DNA of 64,000 bases from VXYK01 sp965214565 (GCA_965214565.1 OZ243951.1:806001-870000); one strand, 5' to 3'. Positions 43,045-52,929 are shown, counted from the first letter of the stretch. The notes: generated by a model from the sequence alone, not told the origin. A program made the numbers and translations.

Positions 43045-45306
43045 CTAGAGCTTCTCCAGAGGGGCCAGGGACAGCAGCAGGGTCTTCTGTCCGACGGCGG
43101 GAAAGTTCACGGTGGCCTCGGGGCTGTCGCGGCTTCCACCCATGTCGACGATCACTCCCTCGCCCCAGGAGGAGTGACGGACATCATCACCGATCTTGAG
43201 TCCGAGTGATTCGGCGCCCTTGGGCGCGAAGGGCGACTTCGCAGCGGGACTGTCGCCCTGCAACGCTCGGTCGACGACACGTTCACGGTGCTCATCGAGC
43301 CTCGAACCCCCGCTCCGCCGATCACTTCGGCCGCCGCCTTGGCCGAAGGTGCGCCGGCCGCTGGGGAATGAACGGTCGAAGCGGTTGCTCCGGCGCTCCC
43401 CGCCGATCTCGTTGATCAGTTCCGGGGGGATCTCAGAGAAGAACCGGCTGGGCGGGTTGTACTGGGTCATGCCGTTGAGCATGCGGCTCTGGGCCCAGGT
43501 CAGATGAAGCGACTGCATCGCCCTGGTAACTCCCACATACGCCAGACGTCGCTCCTCCTCGAGTTCCCGCGGTTCGCCCAAGGTTCGAATGTGCGGGAGG
43601 ACGCCGTCCTCCATACCCGTCAGGAAGACGACGGGGAACTCGAGACCCTTGGCTGAATGGAGGGTCATCAGCGTCACCAGCGATTCGCTGTCGTCCATGG
43701 CGTCGGTGTCGGTGACCAGGCTGATCTGTTCCAGGAACTCGTCGACCGTCTCGAATTCGCGGGCCACTCCCAGCAGTTCCATGATGTTCTCGAACCGGCC
43801 CTCAGCTTCAATGCCATGCTCCGCCTGCAGTTCCTCGAGATAACCGGAGCGCTCAAGAGCCTCTTCGATGATTGTCGCGGGCCCCGCGTCGAGCTCTCCG
43901 ATCTCAGTTGTGAGTGTCAGGAACTTTCCGATCCCGACGGTCGCGGGGCCGCTGACACCGGCACTCCGATAATTCTGCAGCGCTTGGGAGAACGACATTC
44001 CGTGAGCGGTCGCCCAGGCATCGAGCTTGGCGATCGACGAGTCGCCCACACCGCGTCTGGGCACATTGAGGACACGCTTGACGCTGACTTCGTCCGTCGG
44101 ATTGACGATGGCCCGCAGGTACGCCACCGCATCCTTGATCTCGCGCCGGTCATAGAAGCGGGCACCACCCACCAACTGGTACGGAATACCGACCCGCACC
44201 AGGTGTTCCTCAAGCACCCGCGACTGGCTGTTGGTGCGGTAGAACACCGCCATCTCATCCCAGCGCATGCCCTCATGCGCCTGCAGGCGGGCCAGTTCGT
44301 GGGCCACGTAACGAGCCTCGTCATGCTCGTCGCCGGCGTGGTAGCGCACGATCTTCTCGCCCTGTCCACGATCGGTCCAGAGGTCCTTGGGGACACGCCC
44401 CATGTTCTGGGCGATCACCGCATTGGCGGCGTCGAGGATGGACTGTGTCGAGCGATAGTTCTGTTCGAGCACGATCGTGGTGGCGTCCGGGAACGCCTTC
44501 TCGAACTCCAGGATGTTGCGCAGGTCGGCGCCCCGGAAGGCGTAGATGGACTGGTCTCCATCGCCGACCACGGAGACTCCCCGGTGCTGTTGGGAGAGCA
44601 TCAGCACAAGTTCGTTCTGGACCGAGTTGGTGTCCTGGTACTCGTCGACGAGGACATGGGCGAAGCGTTCCCGCCAACGCGCCAACACGTCGGGATGGGT
44701 CCGGAACAACTCGACGGCGCGCATCAACAGGTCGTCGAAGTCCATCGCCGCGGCCGCTACGAGCCGTCGTTGATATTCCAGGTATATGTCTGCCACACGC
44801 TTTGCGAAGAAGTCCTCCGCTGCGTCTGCGTAAGTGCTCGCCGAGATGTTGTCGTTCTTGGCGGTGGAGATCGCAGCGTGGACCGACCGCGGCGTGAACC
44901 GTTTCGGGTCGATGTTGAGGTCGCGGATCACATAGCCGGTCAACCGTCGGGCGTCTGCCTGGTCGTAGATGGAGAAGCGACCCGGGTATCCGAGCCGGTC
45001 GGCATCTGAGCGCAGGATCCGCACACAGGCGGAATGGAACGTCGAGACCCACATCCTCTCGGCCACCGGGCCGACCAGGGTGGCCACGCGCTCCTTCATC
45101 TCCCCTGCCGCCTTGTTGGTGAACGTGATGGCGAGGATCTCGAACGGCGACATGCCCTCGTCGATCATGTGGCCGATCCGGTGCGTGAGCACTCGCGTCT
45201 TACCCGAACCGGCCCCCGCGACGACCAACAGAGGGCCTCCCGAGTGCAGCACCGCGTCGTATTGTGACGGGTTCAAACCCTCCAAAAGAGGCGATGTTTC
45301 GGGCAT
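43045..45306 (-). CDS. pcrA: ATP-dependent DNA helicase, UvrD/PcrA family
   Basis: This encodes 753 residues. Helicase motifs in order are LNPSQYDAV (Q), VVAGAGSGKTRVL (I), FTNKAAGEM (Ia), HVLVDEYQDTNSVQ (II), VVGDGDQSIYAFRGAD (III), EQNYRST (IV), LMTLHSAKGLEFPVVF (V) and LAYVGVTRAMQ (VI). The C-terminal tail ends in a Tudor-like VRHSSWGEGVI module typical of PcrA/UvrD1. It unwinds 3'-5' in repair and replication-fork maintenance. Confidence 0.94.
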   Translation of the reverse strand: MPETSPLLEGLNPSQYDAVLHSGGPLLVVAGAGSGKTRVLTHRIGHMIDEGMSPFEILAITFTNKAAGEMKERVATLVGPVAERMWVSTFHSACVRILRSDADRLGYPGRFSIYDQADARRLTGYVIRDLNIDPKRFTPRSVHAAISTAKNDNISASTYADAAEDFFAKRVADIYLEYQRRLVAAAAMDFDDLLMRAVELFRTHPDVLARWRERFAHVLVDEYQDTNSVQNELVLMLSQQHRGVSVVGDGDQSIYAFRGADLRNILEFEKAFPDATTIVLEQNYRSTQSILDAANAVIAQNMGRVPKDLWTDRGQGEKIVRYHAGDEHDEARYVAHELARLQAHEGMRWDEMAVFYRTNSQSRVLEEHLVRVGIPYQLVGGARFYDRREIKDAVAYLRAIVNPTDEVSVKRVLNVPRRGVGDSSIAKLDAWATAHGMSFSQALQNYRSAGVSGPATVGIGKFLTLTTEIGELDAGPATIIEEALERSGYLEELQAEHGIEAEGRFENIMELLGVAREFETVDEFLEQISLVTDTDAMDDSESLVTLMTLHSAKGLEFPVVFLTGMEDGVLPHIRTLGEPRELEEERRLAYVGVTRAMQSLHLTWAQSRMLNGMTQYNPPSRFFSEIPPELINEIGGERRSNRFDRSFPSGRRTFGQGGGRSDRRSGGSRLDEHRERVVDRALQGDSPAAKSPFAPKGAESLGLKIGDDVRHSSWGEGVIVDMGGSRDSPEATVNFPAVGQKTLLLSLAPLEKL

Positions 45307-45420
45307 CGGCTCACCCTACCCGTGTGGGGTGACACGACGACCGTCATCGCACCGGGTCGATCATCCAACCGTGCATCGACAAATCGGTGTCGGCCCTCTA
45401 TCGGCTTGTAGATTGGGCCG

Positions 45421-46065
45421 GTGAGCCAGGCTCAACTCGCCTTTGTCGTAGGTGTCATAGCCACGGTCGTTACATTCGTACAGATTCTGCCTCAGATCAC
45501 GCGGCTGCTGCGGATAGGGCGCACCGAGGGCATCTCGCCGGCCTGGGCGGCAATCGGTACCACCGTCAACGCCAGCTGGATCGCCTACGTGGTGGCCGAG
45601 GAACTGTGGGTGACCATTCCTGCGGTCATCGCGGGAGCCGCCAGCTACGGCATAGTTCTGCTTTTGCTCTACCGAAATAATGCGAGGATTCGGGCCGGAG
45701 TGATGTTGTCCGCTCTGGTCCTAGGGGTGTGCGTGATCGTGCAGTTGGTGGCCGGTTGGACGGTTCTGGGGACTGTGCTCGGTCTGTCAAACGGGCTCTA
45801 CCTCGGGCCGTCTGTGGTGGTGGCGTGGAGGACGCATACACCGGTGGGAGTCTCCCCGCTGTCGTGGACGCTGGTGGCACTCGAGGGAATCTTCTGGGGC
45901 CTCTTCGGCGTCCTCGTCGAAGCTGGACCGGTTGTCGTCTACGGCGTCACCGCCACCTTGCTGGCCACTCTGGTACTGCTGCGCCTCTGGGTCACCCGCC
46001 ACCGCATCCGCCACGCCCTCAACACACCGGAGCGCGGCTCCGGACCCAAACCCCTAAGAGACTGA
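45421..46065 (+). CDS. SWEET/PQ-loop-type membrane protein with two repeats
   Basis: This encodes 214 residues from GTG with about seven hydrophobic helices. The first PQ-loop-like unit has VVTFVQILPQITRLLRIGRTEGISPAW. A second unit after about 130 residues has LSNGLYLGPSVVVAWRT and GVSPLSWTLVALEGIFWG. Bacterial SemiSWEET sugar transporters usually carry one such unit and dimerise, so a two-unit chain resembles the eukaryotic SWEET arrangement. The substrate is unknown. Confidence 0.7.
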   Translation: MSQAQLAFVVGVIATVVTFVQILPQITRLLRIGRTEGISPAWAAIGTTVNASWIAYVVAEELWVTIPAVIAGAASYGIVLLLLYRNNARIRAGVMLSALVLGVCVIVQLVAGWTVLGTVLGLSNGLYLGPSVVVAWRTHTPVGVSPLSWTLVALEGIFWGLFGVLVEAGPVVVYGVTATLLATLVLLRLWVTRHRIRHALNTPERGSGPKPLRD

Positions 46066-46141
46066 GAACTCCCGATTTAGATCGACCCACGGGTCGCTCG
46101 TCCTTCAGCCCCAGCGAATAGACAACCTCTTCGCGTCACGC

Positions 46142-46855
46142 TCAGGTTGTGAGCTTGTAGCCGATGCCGCGGACCGTGACGATCCGCTCGGGTTGATTCG
46201 GGTTCGGTTCGATCTTGGCTCTCAACCGCTTGATGTGGACGTCGAGGGTCTTGGTGTCGCCGACGTAGTCGTAGCCCCACACCCGGTCGATGAAAGTGTC
46301 GCGGGTGACGACCCGCCCCGGATTGCGCATCAGCAACGCCAGGATCTGGAACTCTTTCAACGGGAGCTTGACCTGCACCCCGTCGACTGCGACCTCATGG
46401 CGTTCGCTGTCGAGGTGCAGTCCACCGACCTGCAGCACCGGGTCGCCGGAGTCAGAACCGAGAACAGACGAGGTTCCGTTGATCGCAACACGACGCAACA
46501 GTGCCCTGATTCGGGCAACCAGTTCCCGCAGCCGGTACGGCTTAGAAACATAGTCGTCGGCACCCACCTCGAGCCCAACCACCGCGTCGATCTCTTCACT
46601 CTTGGCGGTCACCATGATGATCGGTACGCCAGACTCGGAGCGGATCTCGCGGCAGACGTCGATACCCGATATTCCCGGCAACATCACATCGAGAAGCACC
46701 AGGTCAGGAGTTATCTTCTTGAATTGGGCCAAGGCTTGGGGGCCGTCGCGCGCGACATCGACCTCGAACCCTTCCCGCTGCAGCCCGACCCGGAGGGCCT
46801 CCACGAACGACTCCTCATCGTCCACAACAAGAATGCGCGCAACTCTGCGGTTCAT
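46142..46855 (-). CDS. regX3: Phosphate-type response regulator (OmpR/PhoB family)
   Basis: This encodes 237 residues. The receiver domain has ILVVDDEESF and the phosphoacceptor Asp in LVLLDVMLPG; the conserved Thr/Lys regions are MVTAKSEE and VSKPYRLREL. The C-terminal winged helix ends in RVWGYDYVGDTKTLDVHIKRLRAKI. The gene overlaps the sensor kinase by 4 nt and lies downstream of phoU and pst. This points to control of the Pho regulon, like SenX3-RegX3. Confidence 0.88.
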   Translation of the reverse strand: MNRRVARILVVDDEESFVEALRVGLQREGFEVDVARDGPQALAQFKKITPDLVLLDVMLPGISGIDVCREIRSESGVPIIMVTAKSEEIDAVVGLEVGADDYVSKPYRLRELVARIRALLRRVAINGTSSVLGSDSGDPVLQVGGLHLDSERHEVAVDGVQVKLPLKEFQILALLMRNPGRVVTRDTFIDRVWGYDYVGDTKTLDVHIKRLRAKIEPNPNQPERIVTVRGIGYKLTT

Positions 46856-48147
46856 GCTGTGCCTTCGCCGGGTGTGGGTGGAGCCGTTGAAGCCAACTGG
46901 TCGCTGGGAGCGTCGGGCGCGCTTTCAGCGGGGTCTGGTATCAGCGGGAGCTCCATGGCGAAGGTTGCACCCTCGCCCTCGGTCGACGTCACCGAGACCC
47001 GGCCCGCGTGATTGGCGGCAATGTGGCGAACCATCGACAGGCCGAGGCCTGTTCCGCCGCTGGTGCGGCTGCGTCCTCGGTCGACTCTGTAGAAACGCTC
47101 GAAAATGCGGTCCAGATCATGGCGTGGGATACCGATTCCGCCGTCGCGGACCTCGACTTGAACGTGTCCGTGGGCTTGTGTGACGGCCACCGAGACGTTC
47201 CCGCCATCTGCGTTGGAGAACTTGATCGCGTTGTCCAACAGATTGAAGACCGCGGAGGTGAGTTGACGACGGTCGCCGCGCACCAGAAGATCCCGGTCCG
47301 GCAACTCGACTTCAATCGTGACATCGCGCTGTGCCGCGGCCGCCCGAACCCGATCATGGGCACCGCCTACGACGTCACCGACGAGTACTTCAGTGAATAC
47401 GGTGTCGTCGCCGTGTTCAATTCTGCTGAGTTCGAGCAGGTCGTGGACCGTGTCGGCGAGCCGTTCCGCCTCGACACGCAGTCGATCAGCCAGTGAGTCG
47501 ATCACTTCGGGGTCGTGCTCACCGATCAGCGTTTCGGCGAGCAGGGACACCGCAGCGATCGGCGTGCGGAGTTCATGGCTGATGTTGGACACGAAGTCAC
47601 GCCGGATCGCGTTGCTGTGCTCCACCGCTGTGACATCGTGAATCAGCGCGATCGCACCGGACAGTTCGTCGTTGTCGATGATCGGCAGCGCGGAGACGAA
47701 CAGCACTCGCCGGGGCGGCCCGAACAGTGTGACCGTCTCGGCGACCCTCTCGCCATGGGTCGCCTCGTGGATCAAGTCGTCTATCTTCTGAGCGATCACG
47801 GCTTCGCTGTGCCTGCCCTCTCGGTACCAACTGGTAGCGCTGTTGCAATAGACGACCGATTCGTCTTCATCGACGACGACAACACCCATGTCGATCGCCT
47901 CAAGTGCGGCCTCATAGCGGCGCTCGGTTCCCCGCAACTGGCGCTCCGCCTCACGGGCCTCGAGCACCGCCTCGAGGCGCTCCACCGCGGCCACCGGTGT
48001 TCGAGAGGCCGGCGCAACAGCACCGGAGACACGGTTGGAGATGCGGTCGAGATGCTGGTTGACAAGACCCCGCTGCCGAAATCCCACCACGAGCAGCACA
48101 GCCGCACCGGCCGCTAAGACTGCCAGAGCGACCACCAGCGCTGTCAT
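46852..48147 (-). CDS. senX3: Sensor histidine kinase (SenX3/PhoR-like)
   Basis: This encodes 431 residues. One membrane helix lies at the N-terminus, and a PAS-like domain follows (about 70-170). The dimerisation helix has the phosphoacceptor His in FVSNISHELRTPIAA, and the ATPase domain has NLLDNAIKFSN and GTGLGLSMVRHIA. Classical SenX3 has two membrane helices; only one is clear here. It is coupled to the response regulator and follows phoU by 12 bp. It probably senses phosphate through PstSCAB-PhoU. Confidence 0.88.
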   Translation of the reverse strand: MTALVVALAVLAAGAAVLLVVGFRQRGLVNQHLDRISNRVSGAVAPASRTPVAAVERLEAVLEAREAERQLRGTERRYEAALEAIDMGVVVVDEDESVVYCNSATSWYREGRHSEAVIAQKIDDLIHEATHGERVAETVTLFGPPRRVLFVSALPIIDNDELSGAIALIHDVTAVEHSNAIRRDFVSNISHELRTPIAAVSLLAETLIGEHDPEVIDSLADRLRVEAERLADTVHDLLELSRIEHGDDTVFTEVLVGDVVGGAHDRVRAAAAQRDVTIEVELPDRDLLVRGDRRQLTSAVFNLLDNAIKFSNADGGNVSVAVTQAHGHVQVEVRDGGIGIPRHDLDRIFERFYRVDRGRSRTSGGTGLGLSMVRHIAANHAGRVSVTSTEGEGATFAMELPLIPDPAESAPDAPSDQLASTAPPTPGEGTA

Positions 48148-48159
48148 GCCGAACCGCTC

Positions 48160-48885
48160 CTATGAAGTCTCGTCGGAAACGACACCGAATTCGGCCAGTC
48201 GAGCCTGCGCCCGCAGTGCACCGGAGTGCTCGGGCAGCCAACCGTCGACCATGTAACGGACGCGTTCACCCATGTTCACTGCGTGGTCGCCGATTCGTTC
48301 GTAGAACCGGCAGACGAGTGCTAACTGCACTCCCACCTGCAGATCAAACGCATTTTCGCGATTGCTCTCGAAGATCGCCGCGATGGCATCGAGATGAAGC
48401 TCATCGAGTCGGTCGTCGATATCGTCGAGGGCGACCGCCAAGCCGCTGTTGCCCTCTGCGTAACTGTCGATCGCCAGCCGCACCAGACGCGCCGCCTCCT
48501 CGCTCATCTGGGCGATCAGACCCCGGATCCGGGGACCGAAGGAACTGCCGTAGACGCGGCGGGTCGCCTGGGCGATGTTGGCCATCAGGTCACCGGAGCG
48601 TTCGATCTCGGCGTTCATCCACAACGCGGTCGTGATAGCTCGCAGGTCTGATGCCATCGGTTGCTGCAGAGCCAGTAGCTGGTAGCAGCGTTCCTCGAGC
48701 TCGACCGACATTGCGTCGATCACGTCGTCGTCCTCGATGATCCGTTGCGCATCGGCCAAGTCACCCGACAGGAACGCTTCTGTTCCGCGTGGGATCGTCT
48801 CACCCACAACCCCCGCCATACGAACGATGGTCTCACGGATCGACTCGAGCTCTTCGTGGTAGGTCTTGCGGAGTTCCTCAGACAC
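48160..48885 (-). CDS. phoU: Phosphate transport regulator PhoU
   Basis: This encodes 241 residues, all helical, with the two three-helix PhoU repeats. The metal-binding acidic motifs are around ALWMNAEIERSGDLMANIA and CRFYERIGDHAVNMGERV. PhoU links the Pst transporter to the sensor kinase and keeps the Pho response off when phosphate is plentiful. It lies between pstB and the two-component genes. Confidence 0.93.
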   Translation of the reverse strand: MSEELRKTYHEELESIRETIVRMAGVVGETIPRGTEAFLSGDLADAQRIIEDDDVIDAMSVELEERCYQLLALQQPMASDLRAITTALWMNAEIERSGDLMANIAQATRRVYGSSFGPRIRGLIAQMSEEAARLVRLAIDSYAEGNSGLAVALDDIDDRLDELHLDAIAAIFESNRENAFDLQVGVQLALVCRFYERIGDHAVNMGERVRYMVDGWLPEHSGALRAQARLAEFGVVSDETS

Positions 48886-48907
48886 CGTGCACTCTTCTCA
48901 TCTCATC

Positions 48908-49867
48908 TCAACCGAAGCGGCCCGTCACATAGTTTTCGGTTCGCTCGTCAGAGGGGTTCGAGAACATCTTCTGCGTCGAATCGTATTCCACCAGGATGCC
49001 GGTACGAGTATCGGACTCCGGGTTGACCTCCACGGAGAAGAATGCAGTGCGGTCACTGACCCGGGCCGCCTGCTGCATGTTGTGGGTCACTATCACAATC
49101 GAGTAGTCGTCCTTGAGGCCGTGCATCAGCTCCTCGATCCGGGTGGTGGCGATCGGGTCCAACGCCGAGCACGGCTCGTCCATCAACAGCACGTCGGGGT
49201 CGGTGGCTATGGCCCGGGCGATGCACAGCCGTTGTTGCTGCCCCCCGGACAGGCCCAGCGCATTCTCGTCGAGCCGGTCCTTCACCTCGTCCCACAGGGC
49301 GGCCTTGCGCAACGAGTTCTCAACGATGTCGTCCATCGCCGGACCCTTCTTGGCCAACCCGGCCACCCGCGGGCCGTAGGCGACGTTGGCCCAGATCGAC
49401 TTCGGGAACGGGTTGGGTTTCTGGAAGACCATCCCGATCTGCCGACGCACCTCGACTGAGTCGACTTTGGGGTGGTACAGGTCGACTCCGTGATATCGAA
49501 GCGAGCCGGTCACACGGGCCGTCTCGATCAGGTCGTTCATGCGGTTGAAGCAACGCAGCAGCGTGGTCTTGCCGCAACCGGAGGGCCCGATGAACGCGGT
49601 GATCTCGTTCTCGTGAACCTTCAGACTGGCGTCGCGGACTGCCCGGAAGTCCCCGTAGTAGACGTTGAGCTCCTCCACATCGAAGATCACGGTTCTCTCC
49701 GTCGGGGGTTCGACACCTTCCTGTGCCGCCGGGTCCAGACCGGGTTCCTCAGCTCGTTGGTCGGTCGCCGTCATATCGGGATCCTCGGGGCGGACGCCTT
49801 TCGTGTTGAACGGATCAAGCCCTGTGTCGTTGAACGAATCAAGCCTAGTGTCATGTCCGATCGTCAT
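48908..49867 (-). CDS. pstB: Phosphate ABC transporter ATPase, with an N-terminal extension
   Basis: This encodes 319 residues. Walker A is GPSGCGKTT, the signature is LSGGQQQRLCIARAIA and Walker B is VLLMDEPCSALDP. The PstB core of about 255 residues begins near VEELNVYYG. Before it lies an extension of about 60 residues containing a short imperfect duplication (DSFNDTG/DPFNTKG). A second ATG at 49774 also has GAGGAT upstream and would remove half of the extension. The gene starts 4 nt after pstA. Confidence 0.94.
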   Translation of the reverse strand: MTIGHDTRLDSFNDTGLDPFNTKGVRPEDPDMTATDQRAEEPGLDPAAQEGVEPPTERTVIFDVEELNVYYGDFRAVRDASLKVHENEITAFIGPSGCGKTTLLRCFNRMNDLIETARVTGSLRYHGVDLYHPKVDSVEVRRQIGMVFQKPNPFPKSIWANVAYGPRVAGLAKKGPAMDDIVENSLRKAALWDEVKDRLDENALGLSGGQQQRLCIARAIATDPDVLLMDEPCSALDPIATTRIEELMHGLKDDYSIVIVTHNMQQAARVSDRTAFFSVEVNPESDTRTGILVEYDSTQKMFSNPSDERTENYVTGRFG

Positions 49868-49871
49868 TTGG

Positions 49872-50852
49872 TCAGCCTCGCCTCTTCTCGAATCGATTTC
49901 GCAGCAGGATCGCGGTCATGTTCATCAACAGCACGAGCACCAGCAGCACGACGATGGCGGCTGCCGCGGCGGTTCCGAATCCCGGGTCGCGACCTCGTTC
50001 ACTCACCCATTCCACGATGATGATCGGCAGCGCCGTGAACTTCTCCCGCAGCCCTGACGTGTCCCAAACGTCTGGATTTCGGGTGAGTCCCCCCGAGATC
50101 GCGCCGACGAGGATCAGCGGTGCGGCCTCGCCGATCGCCCGTGACATGGCCAGGAGCGTGCCGGTCAGGATCCCCGGCGCTGCATACGGGAGGATCTGGG
50201 TCCGAACCATCTCCGACTTGGTCGCCCCGAGTCCGTAGGCCCCTTCCTTCAGCCCGGTCGGGACCGCCCGGACCGCCTCCTGCGCGGTGATGATCACGAT
50301 CGGCAGTACCAGCACGGCCAGGGTCAGGCCCGCGGATAGCACGGACCGGCCGCCGGTGGCGTCTGCCAACCAGCCGAGTCCGAGGAACCCGAAGATCGTG
50401 CTCCGCTCGACGAACAGGAACAGGCCCAGCAGTCCGTACACCACCGACGGCACCCCCGCGAGGTTCCTGATAACCAGTTCGATGATCGAACTCCAGCGGG
50501 ACTTCGGTGCATACTCCTCGAGGTACAAAGCGGCGCCGACCCCCACGGGGAACGCGGTGACCGTCACGATTATCCCGATCCACAATGAGCCGTAGAGTCC
50601 CTGCTTCACTCCGAGTTTGTCGTCTATGGAGCGGGACCGGAGCGACCCGTTCAGAAAGTCCCAGGCGCGGGTGGAAAGTTGGGCCCAACCGTCTGCGACG
50701 GTGTCGACGATCAACACTGCAAGGACCGCCAGCGAAACGATCAGGGAGAGCAGGATCACCGCCTTGAACAGCCCGCCTGCGTAGTCGCGTCGCTGCCGGG
50801 TGAAAGCGGTCGCTCCCTGTCTTGCGGCGGTTCCTATCGTGGTGAGTGCCAT
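49872..50852 (-). CDS. pstA: Phosphate ABC transporter permease
   Basis: This encodes 326 residues with six predicted membrane helices. The permease loop that contacts PstB is in EAVRAVPTGLKEGAYGLGATKSEMV, and IIVTVTAFPVGVGAALYLEEYA is typical of the family. It forms the channel with PstC. The spacing is 9 nt from pstC and 4 nt to pstB. Confidence 0.95.
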   Translation of the reverse strand: MALTTIGTAARQGATAFTRQRRDYAGGLFKAVILLSLIVSLAVLAVLIVDTVADGWAQLSTRAWDFLNGSLRSRSIDDKLGVKQGLYGSLWIGIIVTVTAFPVGVGAALYLEEYAPKSRWSSIIELVIRNLAGVPSVVYGLLGLFLFVERSTIFGFLGLGWLADATGGRSVLSAGLTLAVLVLPIVIITAQEAVRAVPTGLKEGAYGLGATKSEMVRTQILPYAAPGILTGTLLAMSRAIGEAAPLILVGAISGGLTRNPDVWDTSGLREKFTALPIIIVEWVSERGRDPGFGTAAAAAIVVLLVLVLLMNMTAILLRNRFEKRRG

Positions 50853-50861
50853 GACCGCTGC

Positions 50862-51800
50862 TCAATACTGCTCACGGACGCGGGCTACGAACCGGTCGCC
50901 GATCAAGTTGAGTCCCAGAGTCAGCATGAACAGCACCAGACCGACGAAGAACAGGCTCTGGAAGGTCAGACCCTCCCCGACGACTTGATCGGTGCCCGAA
51001 GCGAGTGATGCCATCGCTGCGGGCATGGTGAGGCTGCCTTCATATGGTGAGTAGGTCTTGATGGCAGCGTCGGCCGCGCCGCCGGCCATGAACACCACCA
51101 TCGTCTCCCCGAGCGCCCGCGACACCGCCACGATCAACGAGGCGACAAGTCCCGAGACCGCGGCGGGGAGCACGACCCGTACCGTCGTGACCGCTCGGCG
51201 CGCCCCCAATCCCGCTGACGCCTCCCGCAGTGATTTCGGGACTGCTGCCATCGCGTCCTCTGAGATCGACGCCACCAGAGGGATCGTCAGAATCCCGACA
51301 CCGATCCCCGCAGCCAGCATCGAGCCGCGGCCACCTTCCCCACCTATGTGGGCGACCACATTGGGGGCCAGCCACAGCAGCGCGAAGAAGCCGAGCACCA
51401 CACTGGGGATTCCGGCGAGGATCTCCAGAATGGGTTTGAACAAGGCCCGGTGCGACGGCCTTGCGTACTCGGACAGGTAGATGGCCGCGCCCATTCCCAG
51501 AGGCGCGGCCACCACCATGGCGATAGCTGTGGTCCAGAGGCTTGCTACCAGCAGGGTCGGCATGTCGTAGATCCCGCGGCGCGGAAACCACCCGATCTGG
51601 CCCCACGTGGCCGACCAGTCGACATCACGCATGAAAATCCAGGCTTCCGCGAACAGTGCGTAGATGATCAGCGCCGAGACGACCACCGAGACGAACGCTG
51701 TGCAGAACATCGCACGGCTGATGATCCGTTCCCTTCGCACCCGGCGCGGTGAACCGGAGAGCGCCTCAATGCTCAGTTCAGCAGATCCAACCTCGTTCAC
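50862..51800 (-). CDS. pstC: Phosphate ABC transporter permease
   Basis: This encodes 312 residues with six predicted membrane helices. Family features are WFPRRGIYDMPTLLVASLW, AAIYLSEYA, and the coupling region with AMAAVPKSLREASAGLGARRA. It forms the membrane channel with PstA and follows pstS after 100 bp. Confidence 0.95.
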   Translation of the reverse strand: MNEVGSAELSIEALSGSPRRVRRERIISRAMFCTAFVSVVVSALIIYALFAEAWIFMRDVDWSATWGQIGWFPRRGIYDMPTLLVASLWTTAIAMVVAAPLGMGAAIYLSEYARPSHRALFKPILEILAGIPSVVLGFFALLWLAPNVVAHIGGEGGRGSMLAAGIGVGILTIPLVASISEDAMAAVPKSLREASAGLGARRAVTTVRVVLPAAVSGLVASLIVAVSRALGETMVVFMAGGAADAAIKTYSPYEGSLTMPAAMASLASGTDQVVGEGLTFQSLFFVGLVLFMLTLGLNLIGDRFVARVREQY

Positions 51801-51900
51801 TAGATGACCGTGTTCACAATCGATCGTTCACGGTCGAACGAGTGGATCTCGGGTCTCAGGCATCAGGGCTCAATTCTAAGTGCTGGACCTGCCGATCGAC

Positions 51901-52929
51901 TCATCCCGCCCATGCGGCGCGGACTTCGGACTTTGCTGCCTCGGTCAGCTCGACGTATCCGACTTCAGCGACGGCCCGATCAAGGCCTTCGCCCATGTAG
52001 TAGTCGACGTAGGCGTCGAGTCCCGGGTTCGCAGCGGCTGCGTCGGAGTTCACGTAGATAAACAGCGGACGGCTGAGCGGGTACTCCCCCGTGGCGATCG
52101 TGCTCGGTGTTGCTCCTACACAACCGCTCTCGCCGTCGTCAACGTCTAGAAGCTTCACTCCCTGTGCATTGTTAGCGAAGGCGAAACCGACCCATCCCAG
52201 CGAGGTGTCAGATCCCGTGATGCCCTGAAGGATCACGTTGTCATCGCCCGATGGGCTGTAGTCGGGGCGTGTGGTCGGGTCTTGACCGCGTTCCTCCGCG
52301 GGGTGTTCGATAACCAGTTCGACGTAGGTGTCGAAGGTCCCGGACTCCTCTCCGGGACCGAAGATGTCGAGTGGGATGTCAGGCAGGTTCCCTGCGCCGC
52401 CGAGTTCGGCGGAAACGGCGTTGGCGTCAGCCCACGATCCGATTCCAGTGGCCTCGGGACCGGTCAAGGCGTACAGGTCCGAGAATGAGACGCACTCGAC
52501 GGCATCGTTGGAGGCGTTCGTCATGACCCCAAGCCCGTCAATCCCGACCTGCAACTCGACATAGTTGATGCCGTTGGCGGCACATTCCTCTGCTTCGCTG
52601 TCTTTGATTGCCCGCGAGGCGTCAGAGATGTCGGTCTCACCGCTGCAGAACAGCGCGAACCCGTCGCCCGTTCCCGGTCCGTCAACAGCGATCAAGACAT
52701 TCGGATGGATGTCGTTGAACAACTCCTGGACGCGCAGCGAGATCGGTTCAACGGTGGAGGAACCGGAGATGAAGATCTCACCCGAAAGGTCCATATCGGA
52801 GGAGTCGTCCATATCGGAGGAGTCGTCCATATCGGAGGAGTCTGAGTCGTCGCCTCCGCACGCCGACGCTACGAGTGCCAGACTCAAGAGAATCGCCAGC
52901 AACCAAACAACATTCCTAGATTGACGCAT
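51901..52929 (-). CDS. pstS: Phosphate-binding lipoprotein
   Basis: This encodes 342 residues with GAAGGA before the ATG. The signal peptide ends at lipobox LVASAC, so it is a lipoprotein. A short acidic DSSDMD repeat linker follows, then the phosphate-binding domain with ISGSSTVEPIS and DISDASRAI, whose Ser/Asp residues bind phosphate in this family. It captures phosphate for PstCAB. A three-unit PHO box lies about 90 bp upstream, so it should be induced when phosphate is scarce. Confidence 0.95.
   Translation of the reverse strand: MRQSRNVVWLLAILLSLALVASACGGDDSDSSDMDDSSDMDDSSDMDLSGEIFISGSSTVEPISLRVQELFNDIHPNVLIAVDGPGTGDGFALFCSGETDISDASRAIKDSEAEECAANGINYVELQVGIDGLGVMTNASNDAVECVSFSDLYALTGPEATGIGSWADANAVSAELGGAGNLPDIPLDIFGPGEESGTFDTYVELVIEHPAEERGQDPTTRPDYSPSGDDNVILQGITGSDTSLGWVGFAFANNAQGVKLLDVDDGESGCVGATPSTIATGEYPLSRPLFIYVNSDAAAANPGLDAYVDYYMGEGLDRAVAEVGYVELTEAAKSEVRAAWAG
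52789..52842 (-). repeat. Three exact 18-bp tandem repeats in pstS
   Basis: The unit GTCCATATCGGAGGAGTC, three times on the plus strand, encodes the DSSDMD linker just after the lipid anchor. Unit number could vary by slippage without changing frame. Confidence 0.95.
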
